Source: Chelydra serpentina
Lineage: Eukaryota; Chordata; Testudines; Chelydridae
Length of the DNA: 64,000 bases
Direction: 5' to 3'
NCBI GenBank assembly: GCA_037349315.1
Contig: JBAIAC010000007.1
Coordinates: 50,617,001 to 50,681,000 of the forward strand
The notes under the pieces were generated by a model. It was not told the DNA's origin, did no database searches, and was given only the letters and a program-made list of their open reading frames with translations. A program made the translations under genes and the position numbers. Positions 1 through 13,290 of the stretch are shown piece after piece (within the stretch, counting starts at the first letter, position 1; each line of letters begins with the position of its first letter).

Positions 1-179
1 AAAATAACATGTAAAGTCTGAAATGGAGGATAGAGGTATGAGTCCAGAATTAGACACTGAAGTTCAAAAGGTATGGAGTTCATTTACATCAGTTCTCATA
101 ACCAAACAGCTTTACTAGAAGTAGATCTGGTGTTTACACAGATAGTAGAAAATAAATAATAAAAGTTGTCTACTAACAG

Positions 180-818
180 TAAAAAGAACGAGGAGTACTT
201 GTGGCACCTTAGAGACTAACAGATTTATTTGGGCATAAGCTTTGGTGGGCTAAAGCCCACTTCATCAGATGCATAGAGTGGAACATACAGTAGGAAGATA
301 TATATATATATACAGAGAACATGAAAAGATGGGGGTTGCCATATCAACTCTAAGAGGCTAATCAATTAAGGTGAGCTATTATCAGCAGGAGAAGAGAAAT
401 TTTTGTAGTGATAATCAGGATGGCCCATTACAAACAGTTGACAAGAAGGTGTGAGTAACTAGCATGGGGAAATAGGTTTCAGTTTGTGTAATGACCCAGC
501 CACTCCCAGTCTTTATTCAAGCCTAATTTAATGGTATCCAGTTTGCAAATTAATTCCAGTTCAGCAGTTTCTCGCTGGAGTCTATTTTTCAAGTTTTTTT
601 GTTGAAGAATTGCCACTTTTAAGTCTGTTACTGAGTGACCAGAAAGATTGAAGTGTTCTCCTACTGGTTTTTGACTGTTATGATTCCTGATGTCAGATTT
701 GTGTCCATGTATTCTTTTGCATAGAGACTGTCCGGTTTGGCCAATGTACATGGCAGAGGGGCATTGCTGGCACAGGATGGCACATATCACATTGGTAGAT
801 GTGCAGGTGAACGAGCCA
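180..818 (-). mobile_element. Penelope-like retroelement, 5'-truncated, with GIY-YIG domain
   Basis: Minus strand 817-479 is open for about 110 codons and encodes a GIY-YIG endonuclease fold: CAILCQQC, MYIGQTGQSL, the Arg/His helix KRIHGHKSD, a Glu in RETAELELI and the end LGLNKDWEW. The downstream minus-strand sequence reaches the family's tail (AGCTTATGC, AATAAA, TTAGTCTCTAAGGTG) at 180-265. The GIY-YIG nuclease is the C-terminal domain of canonical Penelope-like elements; the RT domain is missing here. A short (TA)n lies at 299-311. Confidence 0.8.
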
Positions 819-831
819 GTGATGGCGTCAC

Positions 832-859
832 TTGATTTCTCTTATTATTAAGAGAAATC
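832..859. repeat. Perfect 12-bp hairpin
   Basis: tgatttctctta and taagagaaatca are exact reverse complements separated by ttat. It lies just beyond the truncated end of the Penelope-like fragment. Confidence 0.8.
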
Positions 860-1024
860 ATTGTGCCATCTACTGGCAGCTATATGAGTGTTCATTTAAC
901 ACTAACACTAACATTCTTTTAAATTGAGCAGAACAGCAAGTTAATATCAGAGTCTAGACACAGTTATAGTCTTTTTGCTCTTCTGAACACCAGATTCCTC
1001 CAGCTAGTTTTATTTCTGCTAGGG

Positions 1025-1140
1025 TGCACAGGGGTGCTGAGAGCCATTGAACCAAACTGTAAACCCTGTATATAATGGAAAGCACTTCCAGTGTGGCAGC
1101 ATCCCCAGAATCCATAGTTCCAGCACCTATGTGGGTGCAG
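1025..1140. mobile_element. hAT-type MITE remnant
   Basis: Recognised as a common turtle short element: it begins caggggtgctgagagcc, has an internal tatataatgga, and ends tagttccagcacctatg. The outer caggggtgct and its complement agcacc are consistent with hAT-like termini. Confidence 0.5.
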
Positions 1141-1190
1141 AGCAACTGCATGCTTCATCTTTGCAAAGGCTGCATAGTGGCTGTGTTCCT

Positions 1191-1376
1191 GGAGGGGGAG
1201 GGATAGCTCAGTGGTTTGAGCATTGGCCTGCTAAACCCAGGGTTGTGAGTTCAATCCTTGAGGGGGCCATTTAGGGATATGGGGCAAAAATTGGGGATTG
1301 GTCCTGCTTTGAGCAGGGGGTTGGACTAGATGACTTCCTAAGGTCCCTTCCAACCCTGATATTCTATGATTCTATG
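1191..1376 (+). mobile_element. Turtle tRNA-derived SINE
   Basis: The head has a polymerase III A box (tagctcagtgg, 1204-1214) and B box (gagttcaatcc, 1247-1257) as in a tRNA gene. The body (ggccatttagggat) and tail (ttggactagatgac, then attctatgattctatg) follow. Degenerate tRNA arms rule out a working tRNA gene. This family is typical of cryptodiran turtles. Confidence 0.9.
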
Positions 1377-1473
1377 TAGGCGTACCAGTTTCAGATACTG
1401 TACAAAGCCTGTTGGAGCTCTTCACTGAGGATGTGAAAGTACACTCACTTCCAGTTCTTTGCTATGCCTAAAA

Positions 1474-1793
1474 CAGGGGTCTCAAACATGCGGCCCATGG
1501 GCCACATGCGGCCTGCGGAGTTATTTCCTGCGGCCTGCCATAGGCGCCGACTCCATTGGCAGCCAAACTCCAAACATTACTGAGTGTTTATATTTTATTA
1601 AAACCCCTCTTTGCATTACAGTTTTTAAAAAGTTAATACATTGACTTTTAATAGAATACTATATTACTCTTCATTTTTTCATTTTTGACTATACTTTTGT
1701 ATCATTGTATGAAAAGCTTTCAGTGATGCGGCCCTCGGGCCAATTTACTAGTTCTCATGTGGCCCTCGTAGTGATTTGAGTTTGAGACCCCTG
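1474..1793. mobile_element. hAT MITE with perfect 8-bp target duplication
   Basis: The termini caggggtctcaaac and gtttgagacccctg form an inverted repeat (one base differs). The 8-bp flank gcctaaaa is present on both sides (1466-1473 and 1794-1801). Its length of 320 bp and lack of coding capacity mark a non-autonomous hAT element. Confidence 0.9.
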
Positions 1794-1801
1794 GCCTAAA
1801 A

Positions 1802-3220
1802 GGTACATTAAAGTCCTAAACACCTTGTAAATTCTGTATCAGTCAAACAAATCTTCGCATTTCTAATACATCAATCACCATAGTACACAGACACCACATA
1901 AAAAAAATTTCAGAGTGGAGTAATTTCTCTCTTAAAGGACTATTCTTTATCCCTTCCTTGTCTGATGCCACTTTCCTAAGTGGGATCATTCTTCATGCTT
2001 GTCTTCTACATTTACCCTTCCCTCACCAACCCCCATTTTTTCCCTCTTACTTCATCTCTGTTTTTGAGGAAAGGAAGTGTTTCCCCTCTTCTGACTGGAT
2101 GTGCTTGGGAAACAAACAACTATATTTAACCAGAAAAGAGACTATTTAGTATTTTCTTCATAACAAATAGCAATTGCTATAGTTAAGATTGCAAAACGCT
2201 TTCTATTATAAGACTGTTCTGAGGTGGTCACAATTTTCTGAAACAGTCAGCTTCAAAGTACCTTTATGTTTTTGAGTTATGGGTGAGGGAAAGAAAAAAT
2301 ATTTTCCTCTGTTTAAAAAAAACCAACCCCATATCACATACTAACCACACTACAGCCAAAATGGATAGATTTTGAAACATGGCATGGAAATAGTCCTCAG
2401 TAAGTATTGTGTGTCTTGCTATGTTTGAAAAAATAATTTTAACAATTTTGTTTACTTTAGTGAGAAGCCCATGTGCCTGTACCTACTGTAGAATTCTCTC
2501 TGTTAGAGACTGATTGTATATGCAGCAATTTAATAAATACATCTTGCATCAGTTATGAAGCAAGAAATCATAGTGTGTGGAAGTGCATGTGCACTGCCCG
2601 TGTAAACACATTGCTGTGTTGTTGCTCATACAGACACAGCATATAATGAGTCACATAATGCTAGAATGATATATTCACTATTAACATTTGGATTTCCTAA
2701 AATATAAAAAATCTGACACTTTCATCTGCTCATATGTATGTTAAATGCTATGTTAATTTTCTGTTCCATTCAAGTTCAAAGTACATAATACATACCTTTT
2801 GTGTCTTTAGCCACAAGGTGGCCTCACCATACTATATATTACATCCTAACAGGATGATTAAAATGGAATCCTTTCTGCTTTATTATGGTGTGTTGCATGT
2901 GCAACTTCATAGTAAAAGATTTGTCTGTGTTTCAATTATAAACCCTGGGTGAGAGTCTCAAACCACTTACAGCTCTTGTATACAACATAATAGGACAAAA
3001 CAGCTTACAGAGGCTCTAAAAGCCTCCGTTTTGGCCAGGGGAGAATTTCCCCACAAAGGAACTGAGGAAGAAAGGCCCAGTCACTCTTCTGAGAATCCTT
3101 TTGCAAGCCCTGGAGTAGGAGGCATGTCCAGGCTGCAGCTGGCAGGGTATCTTGAATATGGGACTGTAGTACTATACACCACATAGATTCAGGTCAGCAT
3201 CAAGTAGGCACCCAGTCACA
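1802..3220. other. AT-rich unique sequence, nothing recognised
   Basis: No conserved frame, RNA gene or repeat was recognised. It lies downstream of KATNBL1. Confidence 0.6.
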
Positions 3221-3221
3221 G

Positions 3222-3562
3222 GTGCTGTAATTTGGAGAGCCCCTTAGGGTAGTGGGGGGGGGGGGGGGGGGGGAGGCTGTCAAGCATGGCCAGTGTTAGA
3301 CTTGCTGCGACCCAGGGCAGAAAGCTGAAGCCCCACTGTGTGGGGCCAAAGCCCAGGGCTCTCAGCCCTGCCACTTGGGGCTGAAGCCTGAGCAACTTAG
3401 CTTTGTAGGGACCCCTGTAATGTGGGGCCCTGGGCAATTGCCCTGCTTGCTGATCTGGGCTTTTATATGCAGAAAAACAGTTGTGGCACTGGAAGGCTGT
3501 GGAATTTTTATAGCATGTTGGGGCGGCGGGGTGTCAGAAAGAAAAAGGTTGAGAACCCCTAG
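3222..3562. mobile_element. hAT-like repeat with poly-G tract
   Basis: The right end, aggttgagaacccctagg, has the form of a hAT terminus. The interior is a GC-rich 'ctgaagcc' type sequence with a poly-G run of more than 20 at about 3252-3273. The left terminus was not identified. Confidence 0.45.
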
Positions 3563-5520
3563 GCTAAATTATGCCAAGGGCTGCTTCTGTCCTAGGAGCA
3601 GTCTTGAACTGGGAAGTACGAAGTACACAAGTGGCTTAAAGCCACTTTAACTCCACCTCTCCCTGGATTGCAAGTTTTGTGCTGCACCTCTCTTCTAGGA
3701 GGTGCAGCACAAAATCTCACCAAATCTCATCCCATTTTTTAAGGTAAATTAAGGCTCAATCCAAAAGCTATTAAAATCAATGGGAGTCAGTGGAATTGTG
3801 CCATCTACAAGTTAGAATGTGACCCCTACTGTTTAATTCTGTACTCAGTCAGTACTTTGGTTTAGTCAGAAATATAATATTGGAATGATGGATCAGTCAC
3901 TTTCCTGAGAAGCAGCAAGGTCTATTTATTGGATTAAATTACATTGTTGCAGTAACCATCAGAGTCAGAAACTAATTCCTGCCATGTGAAAGAGGTATCA
4001 CCTTATGTAATTCTGGCTCATGTCATATGACTGGGGAGAAGAAAAAGTTCAGGCTCTTTCCAGGACGCCAGTGTGTCACTTTTATCACATGCTGTCAGAT
4101 GAAAAAACTTAATCTCTGGCAAAAATAGAGCAAATGAAGCCACTTCAATGGATCTCTGATCACATGGCCCTTTCTTGTTTGCAAAACGGTACTTTTTTCA
4201 GTATTTTGTTTGGCCACTGAATAATCTACCACCTAGAGCCTGTGTTAAATTAGCTGCTCTTAGAACTTTTCAGTATCAGTGACTGGGTGGACATGAGTTA
4301 CTTCTGTCTCTGCACAAGCATTGTCAGTAACATTCTGGATGTCCTCAAGAACTATAGACCCATTGTTCTCTTTGGCTTTGTTTAGATGTCTTCTGTAGGA
4401 CAGGTTCTTAGACATGTGAGATATACAACCTAGCTGCTAGTGGTGGGAATTTATCAGCTACTTTCTGCTTGGAATCTAACTCTTGCAATAGAACTAATTG
4501 TTTGACAGTCTCCGTGTTATATTCTGTGTCCCCGTTTTCTGGTGTATAGTTCTTGTGCAACTACTGTGAAGTGAATTGTCTTTGGCTAAAGAAGCTTGTT
4601 AGATTTTGGCCCTAAGGTTTTGTTAATCGTTCTGCCCATAAAGTCTTTGAACCGTTGATCTCAATGTGGCATTGTGAAGTGTGTGGTGACAATCTGACAA
4701 TGCTAAGTATGGATCGCCAGGGTTTTGTAAAAATCAATTTATCGTGTGGACTTTTCTGCTAACCAATTTGTCTGTGAATAGTAAGGGCTTGACTTGGTGT
4801 GCCTGAACTGGTAGGTTGAAGTCAATTGCTGAAATGAGTTACTGTTGTGTATTATGGGCCATTATCTATTATTAATACATCTGGAATCCAATGGCAAATG
4901 AACTAATTTAACTGTGTGTTATTATTACATTGCTACTCAATGTGTTGGACAACAGTTTAATTTAAAATGTGACTAGTAATCTATTAAAAAGAGGTAATCT
5001 GTCTTGTTTAATTCAGATAGACATCTGTGACAAACTTGGACCGAGGGTTCCTTCTGCATTCTGTTCCTTCTAATTTATTGCAGATTTCGCAGTTGGATAC
5101 TTTATCTGTGGTTGACGCGTACATACCTGGCCAGAATTATTCATCTTGTGATGTGTTCTTATATTTCTCAATATCCAGATGGGCACTGTGGATTGATTTT
5201 AGCATTTTTGATTTTATGTTGTGTGGTATTAAGATACAGTGTTCCAGGATCCCATCATATGCACCAGTTTCATTTCCAGAGCCCCAATAACATTTTATAC
5301 CTGGACTTTTTCAATTGGCCATCCATCTAGAATTGCTCTTTCAAGTTGTTGTAAAGTTGGGTCACTCTATATTTTTAATAGGAGCTTGTCAAATTTTGTT
5401 TTAGAAATGAGTAGTGCTTGAGTCATATTCAAATGCCTCTTTATTTCAACTTCTTGTTTCCACTATATATAAATGTACTTGAAAGCTGGTTCACCATAAG
5501 AAGTTCTTTCTGGTCCTCTG
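3563..5520. other. Unique 3' flanking DNA
   Basis: No coding signal was recognised. A short remnant resembling the 'aatgggagtcagtgg' palindromic repeat lies near 3770-3830. Confidence 0.5.
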
Positions 5521-5527
5521 GTAAAAT

Positions 5528-5586
5528 CCTGGTTCCATTAAAGTCAGTGGGAGTTTTACCATTGACTTCAATGGGGCCAGGATTTC
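5528..5586. repeat. Palindromic short repeat
   Basis: The arms cctggttccattaaagtca and tgacttcaatggggccagg are imperfect reverse complements around gtgggagttttaccat. It resembles a dispersed foldback repeat of amniote genomes. Confidence 0.6.
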
Positions 5587-5971
5587 ACTCCTGTATTTCA
5601 CATTTAACTTTTGCAGTTTCATACTAATTTTCCAGATGGTAAGTAGTCCTGAGAATTGCAACATCTGTTTGATCATCTGCATTTGGAAACTTCAGCCCAA
5701 GAGCATTCCTGTTCACTATTTCAAACTTTATTAAGTGGTATCTGCCTTTATACAGACATACCCATGTAGCTTTCCCCTGCGGGCTCATTTTGTGCCGGGC
5801 TGTACAAAATGAGCAGTTTTCAATTTTAACACTGGGTAGTTACTACTAACTTTGCACTCAGCTTCAGAGTCTCTTTTGGAATTTAATTTTTGTTAATGTA
5901 TTTCCAGTGTCACAAATCTGTCTGTTGTAAAGTTTTGCTTTGTAAATTTATGGTGCAGCCTCATTACATAT

Positions 5972-6130
5972 AGGCCAGGAATTCATGAGTTTTAATCCTG
6001 GTTCTGCCACAGACTTCCTATGAGACCTTCTTTTGATTTCTCTATGTCTCGGTTTCCCCAGCTGTTAAATTAAATTAGTCTAATAATACTTATCTATTGT
6101 TCAAGGGTGTTGTGAGAATTAATTTTTAGT
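5972..6130 (+). mobile_element. MIR-like SINE remnant
   Basis: tcctggttctgccacagact, a degraded 'tgagacctt' block and ctcggtttccccagctgt follow the order of the MIR core and tail. MIR is an old SINE shared by amniotes. Confidence 0.65.
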
Positions 6131-6149
6131 TTGTACAGTAGTTTAAAAA

Positions 6150-7000
6150 AATCTAAATTGCTAAGAGTTATTATTCAAACAGGACAAGGACATTGCAGAG
6201 AAGCTAAAAGATAACTTTGTATCAGTCTTCACCACAGAAGGATGGAGAGATAACTACTTCAGGGATATTCTTTGCAAGTAATAAAGATGAGGCACTGTCA
6301 GAGACTGTGGTGTCAAAAGAAGAGAGGTTGGAATATACTGATAATTTCAGTTACAGTAATCAGGACTGGATGGTGTTCATGCAAGAGTTCTGAAAAAACC
6401 TTAGAATATAGTGGCTGTACTGCTAATTAAAATATGTAATCTATCATTAAAACCAGCTACTATACTGGAGGGCTGGAGAGTAACCAGTACTGTACCTCTT
6501 TTAAAAAAAAAAAGGTTTCTATACTTCAGTATCAGATAAAGCAGTTGAAAAAAAGTTAAAAATAGATTTGTAATTCATCTAGGTGAATATAATATTATTC
6601 CTATTATAGTTGTTTGAAGGTATCAGCAAAATTGTAAATAAAGAACAGGTGAAAACAGTTTACATGCACTTTCAAAAAAAAGTCTTTTATAAAGACCCTC
6701 AAAAGAAGTTACAAGGACATTGAGTATTCCCAGAGTGAAAGGGAAAGTTCTGTCTTGGCTTAGAAACAGAAAGAGTGGGAAGCAAAGACTAGGAATAAAT
6801 GGTCAGTTTCCATAATAGAAGGTGGTTTTTGGTGGATTGCCTCAAGGCTCTTTATTGGATGGTTGTTTTTATCTGGAAGATGGTGGTGGTGTGTGTTTGT
6901 GAATGAACTGGCAAATTTTGTGAATGATACACAATTACTTTATTTAGTCAAATCAAGATAATCTTTTGATAATCTTCAGATGCATCTAACAAAGGTAGAT
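6150..7000 (+). mobile_element. CR1-type LINE reverse transcriptase fossil
   Basis: The plus strand, read across several frames and stops, gives CR1-like RT fragments in order: DKDIAEKLKDNFVSVFTTEG, ILEGWRVTSTVPLFKKKKVS, then a degraded fingers/palm segment ending near LDGCFY. Many stops and indels make it non-functional. Confidence 0.65.
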
Positions 7001-8640
7001 AGGCAATACAACAGCTGATATTCATCGCAGACAAATGCTTAGCAATGCATATGGGAAAGAAAAATCTGAAGTACTCAGACAACTTGTTGTCTTCACTGCT
7101 GTAGTCACAGAGCCATATGTTACCAAACTACCAGGCCTAGCTATGGTGTCTGCATCAGTGGAAATTCATTATTGCTGGAATCTCAGGCATGGTCTCCTAA
7201 TGGACACTGGCACTAGGTTGCTTGACCAGAAGGTTGAGAGAAAACAAGAATAAGTGAAGGGAATGACTGGAGACACAGGGGAGTAAGAAGATAGGAATGA
7301 GGTGAGGGAAGTCTGGGCTGAAAACATCCTCCATATTATATTAATGGATAAGTCAATAAAACATCCACTGAACCCCAAAATGTGGCATTATCAGCACAGT
7401 GAACTAAGTAACAAGGGGAAAAATAGATAGTTGAAAGTAGTATTGAAAATTCTGGGCATTATTTTTAGTTAAACAATAAGTAAAAACATTGTGCGAGAAC
7501 TATATTGTTGAAGAGTATTATACACACACACACACCTTTTTCTTTAGATAAGACAATTTATAAAAAACAAAACAACCCTAAGTAAACATTCAGGAATATC
7601 GTTCATCCTGTCATTATGCTGTATGCATGCCTCTAGTGTTGATGTATGAGGGATACATGTCAGGAGAACATAAAATGACTAATGAACACATACCACTGCC
7701 CTTTATTTGCATAAACTACAGGCCTTTACATTTTTAGAACATGATATCGACATGATAGAGTTTTGAGTTGTAGCCATGTGGTGGGAATTCTGAGATATTA
7801 CAGCATCATTCTGGACACAAGGATGCCACTTCTGAAAGCATTTTTTTTCTCATTTGGGTGAATGACAAGGTTTGGTTGGAAGTTTGGAACTGAGCTGAGC
7901 AGGTGTGCTCCAGCTCAGAGTAGTGGAAGAATATGGAGTGGGAGGAATTTGGACTGCCTTGTAAGCCTGGAGGAAAGGAAGACTGGAGTCTTTTTTGCAC
8001 AATTCTTACCAAATATCGCATGAACTACATCCACCGTTCTGATTTACATCAGATCCCAGTCATGTCTTGGAATCCTGAAGATAACTGGATTACTTACATG
8101 ACTTAATATATAAGGATTGTAGGGCAGAATGTAGAATTTTTGCTGTGATAATGGAGAATCTGAGGCACATAGCTGAAGATCCTAAGGTGAGATGGGGTGG
8201 GGACAGTAGCAAAGGGTAAGTGAATGAAATTTGGTGATGGAATCATAACTTATACAGTTTTTGGCTTCCAGGTTTTTGAGTTAACCTCCACAGTTCCGGA
8301 TTTGCATGGTGTGTGTGTGTGCTTTTTTAAAGTAACTACAACATTCTAATAATGGTTTTGGAAAATAGTAGATATCAATTTACAACCCTAACTTTATCTT
8401 ATTGAAGGTAGGGTGTGTGTGTGTGATCGACAATATATAGTGTATATGAAATAGACAAACATGTAAGTGATGAAGTATAGGCCTGATTGTCAAAAGGGCT
8501 GAACATCCACAATGCTTATTTAAGTGAAAGAAAGCTGTAAGTGCTTAGCACTTCTTAAAAAAAAATAATAATCAGCTCATACATATGACTTACTCTCATA
8601 GCTGTGGAGGAGGATAAAACTGTAAGAACAAAACACCATT
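7001..8640. other. Unique AT-rich DNA with simple repeats
   Basis: Contains a short (CA)n at about 7522-7537 and (GT)n tracts near 8310 and 8412. No gene was recognised. Confidence 0.5.
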
Positions 8641-8689
8641 GTCAAAAGTATAGTATTCTAAATACTGGCCTGGTTAATTGTATGGAATC

Positions 8690-9150
8690 CTGAAAAGTCA
8701 CTGTGGAGAGTGCTGGGGCTTGGCGCTTCAGCCCCATGGCTCCGTTCCCTTCAGCCCCATGAGGGGGACCAGGGTTCGAGGCTTTATCTCTGAGCGGAGT
8801 GCCAGTTTCAGCCCTAATGCTCGCCCTGTAGTTAAAGCCCCAAGCCTTGCCCCTCCCCCCCGCTGAAGCAGGGAGCAGAGCTGCGGGACTCAAGCCCTGA
8901 CCCTAGTGCTCCCCTGGTCTAAAGCACTGAGCCCTAGGGCTCCCACAGGGTAGAAGCCCTAAGCCCTCCAACCGGAGCCCTGGCACCCAGAGAGTCAGAA
9001 GCCTCAACCTCCCTCCTCCCCCCATGGCTGCAACTCCAACCTCCTGTGTGGCTGAAGTCCGTAACCTCTTCTGCAGACTTACGGAACATTTGAGTTATGG
9101 ACAACCTCCATTCTCAAGGTGTCCATAACTCTGAGGTTCTACAGTATTAA
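8690..9150. mobile_element. GC-rich DNA-transposon remnant
   Basis: A body of repeated 'aagccct' type units ends in ccataactctgaggttctacagta at 9122-9146, a terminus common in turtle non-autonomous DNA elements. The matching left terminus was not found, so it looks truncated. Confidence 0.45.
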
Positions 9151-9169
9151 CTTTTAACTCACTTTTAAC

Positions 9170-12100
9170 TTTTAGGAACCCCGAAGCTGGCGCCCCTTTA
9201 GGCATGTGCCTACTGTGCCTAATTGGAAATCTAGCCCTGCTACAGCATGTATATAAATCTCATAGACTTCGGAAAGGCTGCTGATCACTGAAGCGATTAC
9301 AACAACCCTTTCCAAAACTATTTTTCACTTTTGCTGGTTATGTTTTTGTAATAAACTTTATAAATACATATTTAAAGGGGTATTGTCAACTTAAAAATCA
9401 CAGCTGCCGTTTGTTAAAGCCTATTACAATTCCTACAATTCTCTCTTGTTTTTTTTTTTTTTTTTTGGAAAGTGGATTACTTTGCACATTTGATAACTCT
9501 GTTGGATTCCTCAGTTGGTTACATGGGTCTTTCAGACAGCAATACAAAAGAAAAACACACATTAAAACCCACAAAAATTGGCTGGGGTATTCAGGAGCAG
9601 GTATAGTACCAGCAAACAATTTAAACTTTTTTAAAAGAGTAAATGTCAAGATTTATAAGTTACATGATACTTTACAATGACTTGTAAACAATTTAAAAAA
9701 ATGAGAGTAGGGTGTGCACTTAGTCTAATAGTCACACACCTACAGCGGAAGACTTAGAACATGGCATTAGCTTGAGTTTTGGACTCACTTTAATTATTGC
9801 ACAATACCCATGCAGCTTATGTCTCATTGCTTAACTTATACTACTTAGCTTTAAAGAACAGAATATTAGTAATTTCAATACAATCCACTTTTTTTTTTGC
9901 TAATGCATCACAATTACATGTAGAAATCAACAGCTTGCCCTCCCCCTTCATAGAATAGACAATTAAAAACTGTGATAAAGAAACAAAGTACTAGGAAAAT
10001 ATAAAGCAGGCCTATTTGCAAAAAACCCCCAACCAAAACAAACAAACAAACAAAAAAACCCACTTAAGATAGAATTGCTGGAAAGAAAAAGTACATGCAA
10101 ACCATTCTTACTATGCAGAAAAAAAAGGTGTTTTAAAATGGTGATAACAGAGCCAGTGGTCCATCTGCCTAAAGAGGTGTTACTAAAAACACTGTTGCTA
10201 GTGCAACAAAAATATTCTGTCAAAACATTGTATTTTTTAATTTAAAACTAGAATTACTGTGAATAAAATGCTAATCCCCTTTTCATCTGAATTAGACATT
10301 TTCATCTTCAGAATGCTTTGCAAATATTACCTACTTAAATCTTTGCAAACACCCCATGCTATTAGCACGCAGTATTATCTCCATTTTACACGGGAGGAAA
10401 ATGAGACAGAAGTTAAAAGTGACATTGCCCAAAGCAAGTGTGTGTCAGAGCCTGGTTGAGAACTCCCGAATTTCTGTCGTGCAGAGGTGTTCTCAAAACA
10501 CAGGAATACACCTCCCTGTTTCAAGCATTCAAGTCCTGTGCGCAGAAGCAGCCCTGAATGCCCACTGCAAGGTTGTTTGAATATTTTACATAAATACATT
10601 TGTGGGTTTATTGGAATTAATTTCTAAATTACAAATGTAGTTGGTCTCTAACTACTGTTTCTAGTATTTTTTTTCTCCGTAGGATTTTCATTTCCTCACT
10701 TTTTAGCCACTCAAATCACACAAATGCAATATCCTTACAGACTGCATAAACTAACTTCATTAAATGGGTGTTGAATATTGCAAGCATGGATCTTGTGGTG
10801 TCACAGAACTTGCATCCTAGGGTTAAGGCTTCACATGGAGGAGACGAGACACTCAAATTAACAGCAGTTATTCTTGTATAATTAATTATTTAAAATAAAC
10901 ATCTTGTAGAATATCAGATGTAGATTTTTGGGGGAGGGATTTAATAGTATTAAGTACTATGGCAAATAATTTTCTCAAATGTACATTTAAAAGATCCATG
11001 TTAATTTAAAATGAGAAATTCTGGTGGAGCAGGGACCATCTTTTGTGTGTGTGTGTGTGTGTGTGTATAAAGTGTCTAGCACAATAGGGTTGTAGGCCAT
11101 GACTAGGTCTCCTAGGCATTATGGAAATATAAAGAACAGTATAGAACAAGGATCTTTCTAATAAAAAAAAACAGGGACCATATGAGCGTTGGCAGTCTAA
11201 GTATTCCCATGATACTGCGCTAATGTACCCATGGCTGTTATCTAGAACAACTTCTAAGTTTGAGAGATAATTTAGTCTCCATGTCCATTCAGTCCTTGTT
11301 CTTTGCCAAGGCTGCCAAAACAGGTGCAATTTGTGAAGTAGTTTTTATGATGTGGATACCTGTTCAATAGGAAGCTGACCAAGATATCTCACATCTGTTA
11401 AAGCTCCACCCCCACCCCCACATGGTAAAGAACCTAAGCAAGGTGTGAAGAACTCTTATACAGAAGTTGGAGCAGTTTTACAACAGTGGTCTAATTTGGA
11501 TGTTTCTGTATTCTCTTTTACCTATTGCGTCAATTTTTAACAAGAGTATCTAGGCATCTAGTTTGTGTATTAATAACTGGATATAAAAATATTGAAACAA
11601 ATATACCATAGCCACTACACTCCCAACTTTCTACCTTTGATATTAGAGTTGAGAGTTTGGACATCCTCTCACGTCAGAATAAAAGGCAGGCCTCTTTTAG
11701 ATACATGTGGTGTGAAGCAAAGCTGCAATCCTGGGCTGTTAATCACTAACAACTGAGCAAGTGAATCTTTTCTGGTAAGAACCTTTGTTCTTGAGGCTCA
11801 TCTTTCTCTATGAATAGTGCAATACCGAATCAATAGGAATGCAGCTTATAGATTGGAAAAGAGCTATCAGAAGGGGGCAACAGTCTAGTTACACACCTCA
11901 TAAACACACTCCTGGACAAATCAGTCTCTTACGTTTTGAGATACCAAAACCACAGAAAAGATATTTATCTATGATATTAGGAAGATTTAAGCTACAAAAT
12001 CTACCCTTTGAGGTAGGGGTTACTATTTTAATTGCTATATAGGAAAAGGTTTGTTCACTTAGCTCCTTCAAAATAACATCAATAAAGCACTCTTTTGTGC

Positions 12101-13290
12101 CCACTTTGTTCACATTTTGATTTTTTCCAAGCTCAATCATCAGCAAAGTATTAGTAGAACTTAGACATGAATTCATATACCAACAGTTTAAACTGGTTCT
12201 TTGAGAGGTTGCTTTTGCACAGTTCAAAGTTTGCCTGAGGGCTTCTCCATCTTCAGTTTAGGGAATGAGCAAGCTGTTTTGCAATTCATGTCAAAACTCT
12301 TACTAGGAGAGCCTCAAGCCCTTTCTGTGAACATTGGAGTGAAAGAACATTCTCCAATATGAGGTCTTGTTTTTCAGACCTCATTAATTTCATATCAAGG
12401 GATGTAATGTAAAGAACACATTTGTGTGAGAGCCTCAATCCTCAAGTAGATACATGCTTTTGTCACACGACGAACTCTAAAACTTTAACCCAGCACTTGC
12501 AAATTTTCTCCTCAGTGAACCTTGTATGTAAAGCAAGTGTATGAAGGCCTAAAACATTAAAGAAGCAAAAGGGCAAAAAACTCACTATTTCTTTTTACCA
12601 GCTGCAGTTCACCTTGAGTAACTACTACGCGTAAAAAGATGTCAGGGGGAATAAATGGAACAATAATGATAGTCTTGTAGTTGACCAATAAGTATCAACT
12701 GCAGGCAACGGAGGGGGGGGGGGGGGGGAAGAGAGAGAGAGTTTCCTCTCTCACTGCATTATTAATTGGTCCAGTAATGACTCTTGAACAGATAAATTAA
12801 GAAAGTCACTACACAAGGATTTTATAAGTTTATACAGATGCTGACATCTTTACTCATTGTATCACTTTTTTGATTTGACATTAAACAATACATTCCATTA
12901 TAGCACAACCCATTCCAAGCCAGTTGTGAAAAGCAAACAGCAGACCGATTCGGACAACTTCCAACTAATCTCCCCCCCCCCCCCCTTTGGACATTTAACT
13001 AGCTTTAAAGCGGACAATATATTGCTGGATTGATAAATGAAGCTTTGGTTAGAATTCTGTTGATACCAATGACCAAGAATTTTGCTCATTTCACAGTCCA
13101 GTAGCTCCTTAACAGTCACAAAAAAAGAGATGCACTCATTCAGATAAGGCGGGGATGTGAAAGACACTGCATTTTTAATACTGTACTCCCTTATAAATGC
13201 TGCGGAAACAGAACTTTTGGTGGAAAGACATACATCATTTACAAGTCATTTGCCTAAGTTGGTTCTCTAGACAAGTCTCATCTTTACTGC
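9170..13290. other. AT-rich 3' flanking DNA with scattered old repeats
   Basis: Mostly unrecognised. It contains a poly-T at 9449-9467, a (TG)n at about 11043-11066, a poly-G at about 12713-12728 followed by (AG)n, and a poly-C at about 12971-12985. No exon was recognised. Confidence 0.5.
10285..10500 (-). mobile_element. MIR-like SINE remnant (reverse orientation)
   Basis: The plus strand carries attatctccattttacac, gaaaatgagacagaag, gacattgcccaaagc and cagagcctggttgagaac, which is the reverse complement order of a MIR SINE. Confidence 0.65.

Noticed and set aside
1200..1275. Possible tRNA gene (good A and B boxes)
   Set aside because: It is the head of a SINE: the arms do not fold and the body and tail of the SINE follow directly. 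The same applies at 54018-54095.
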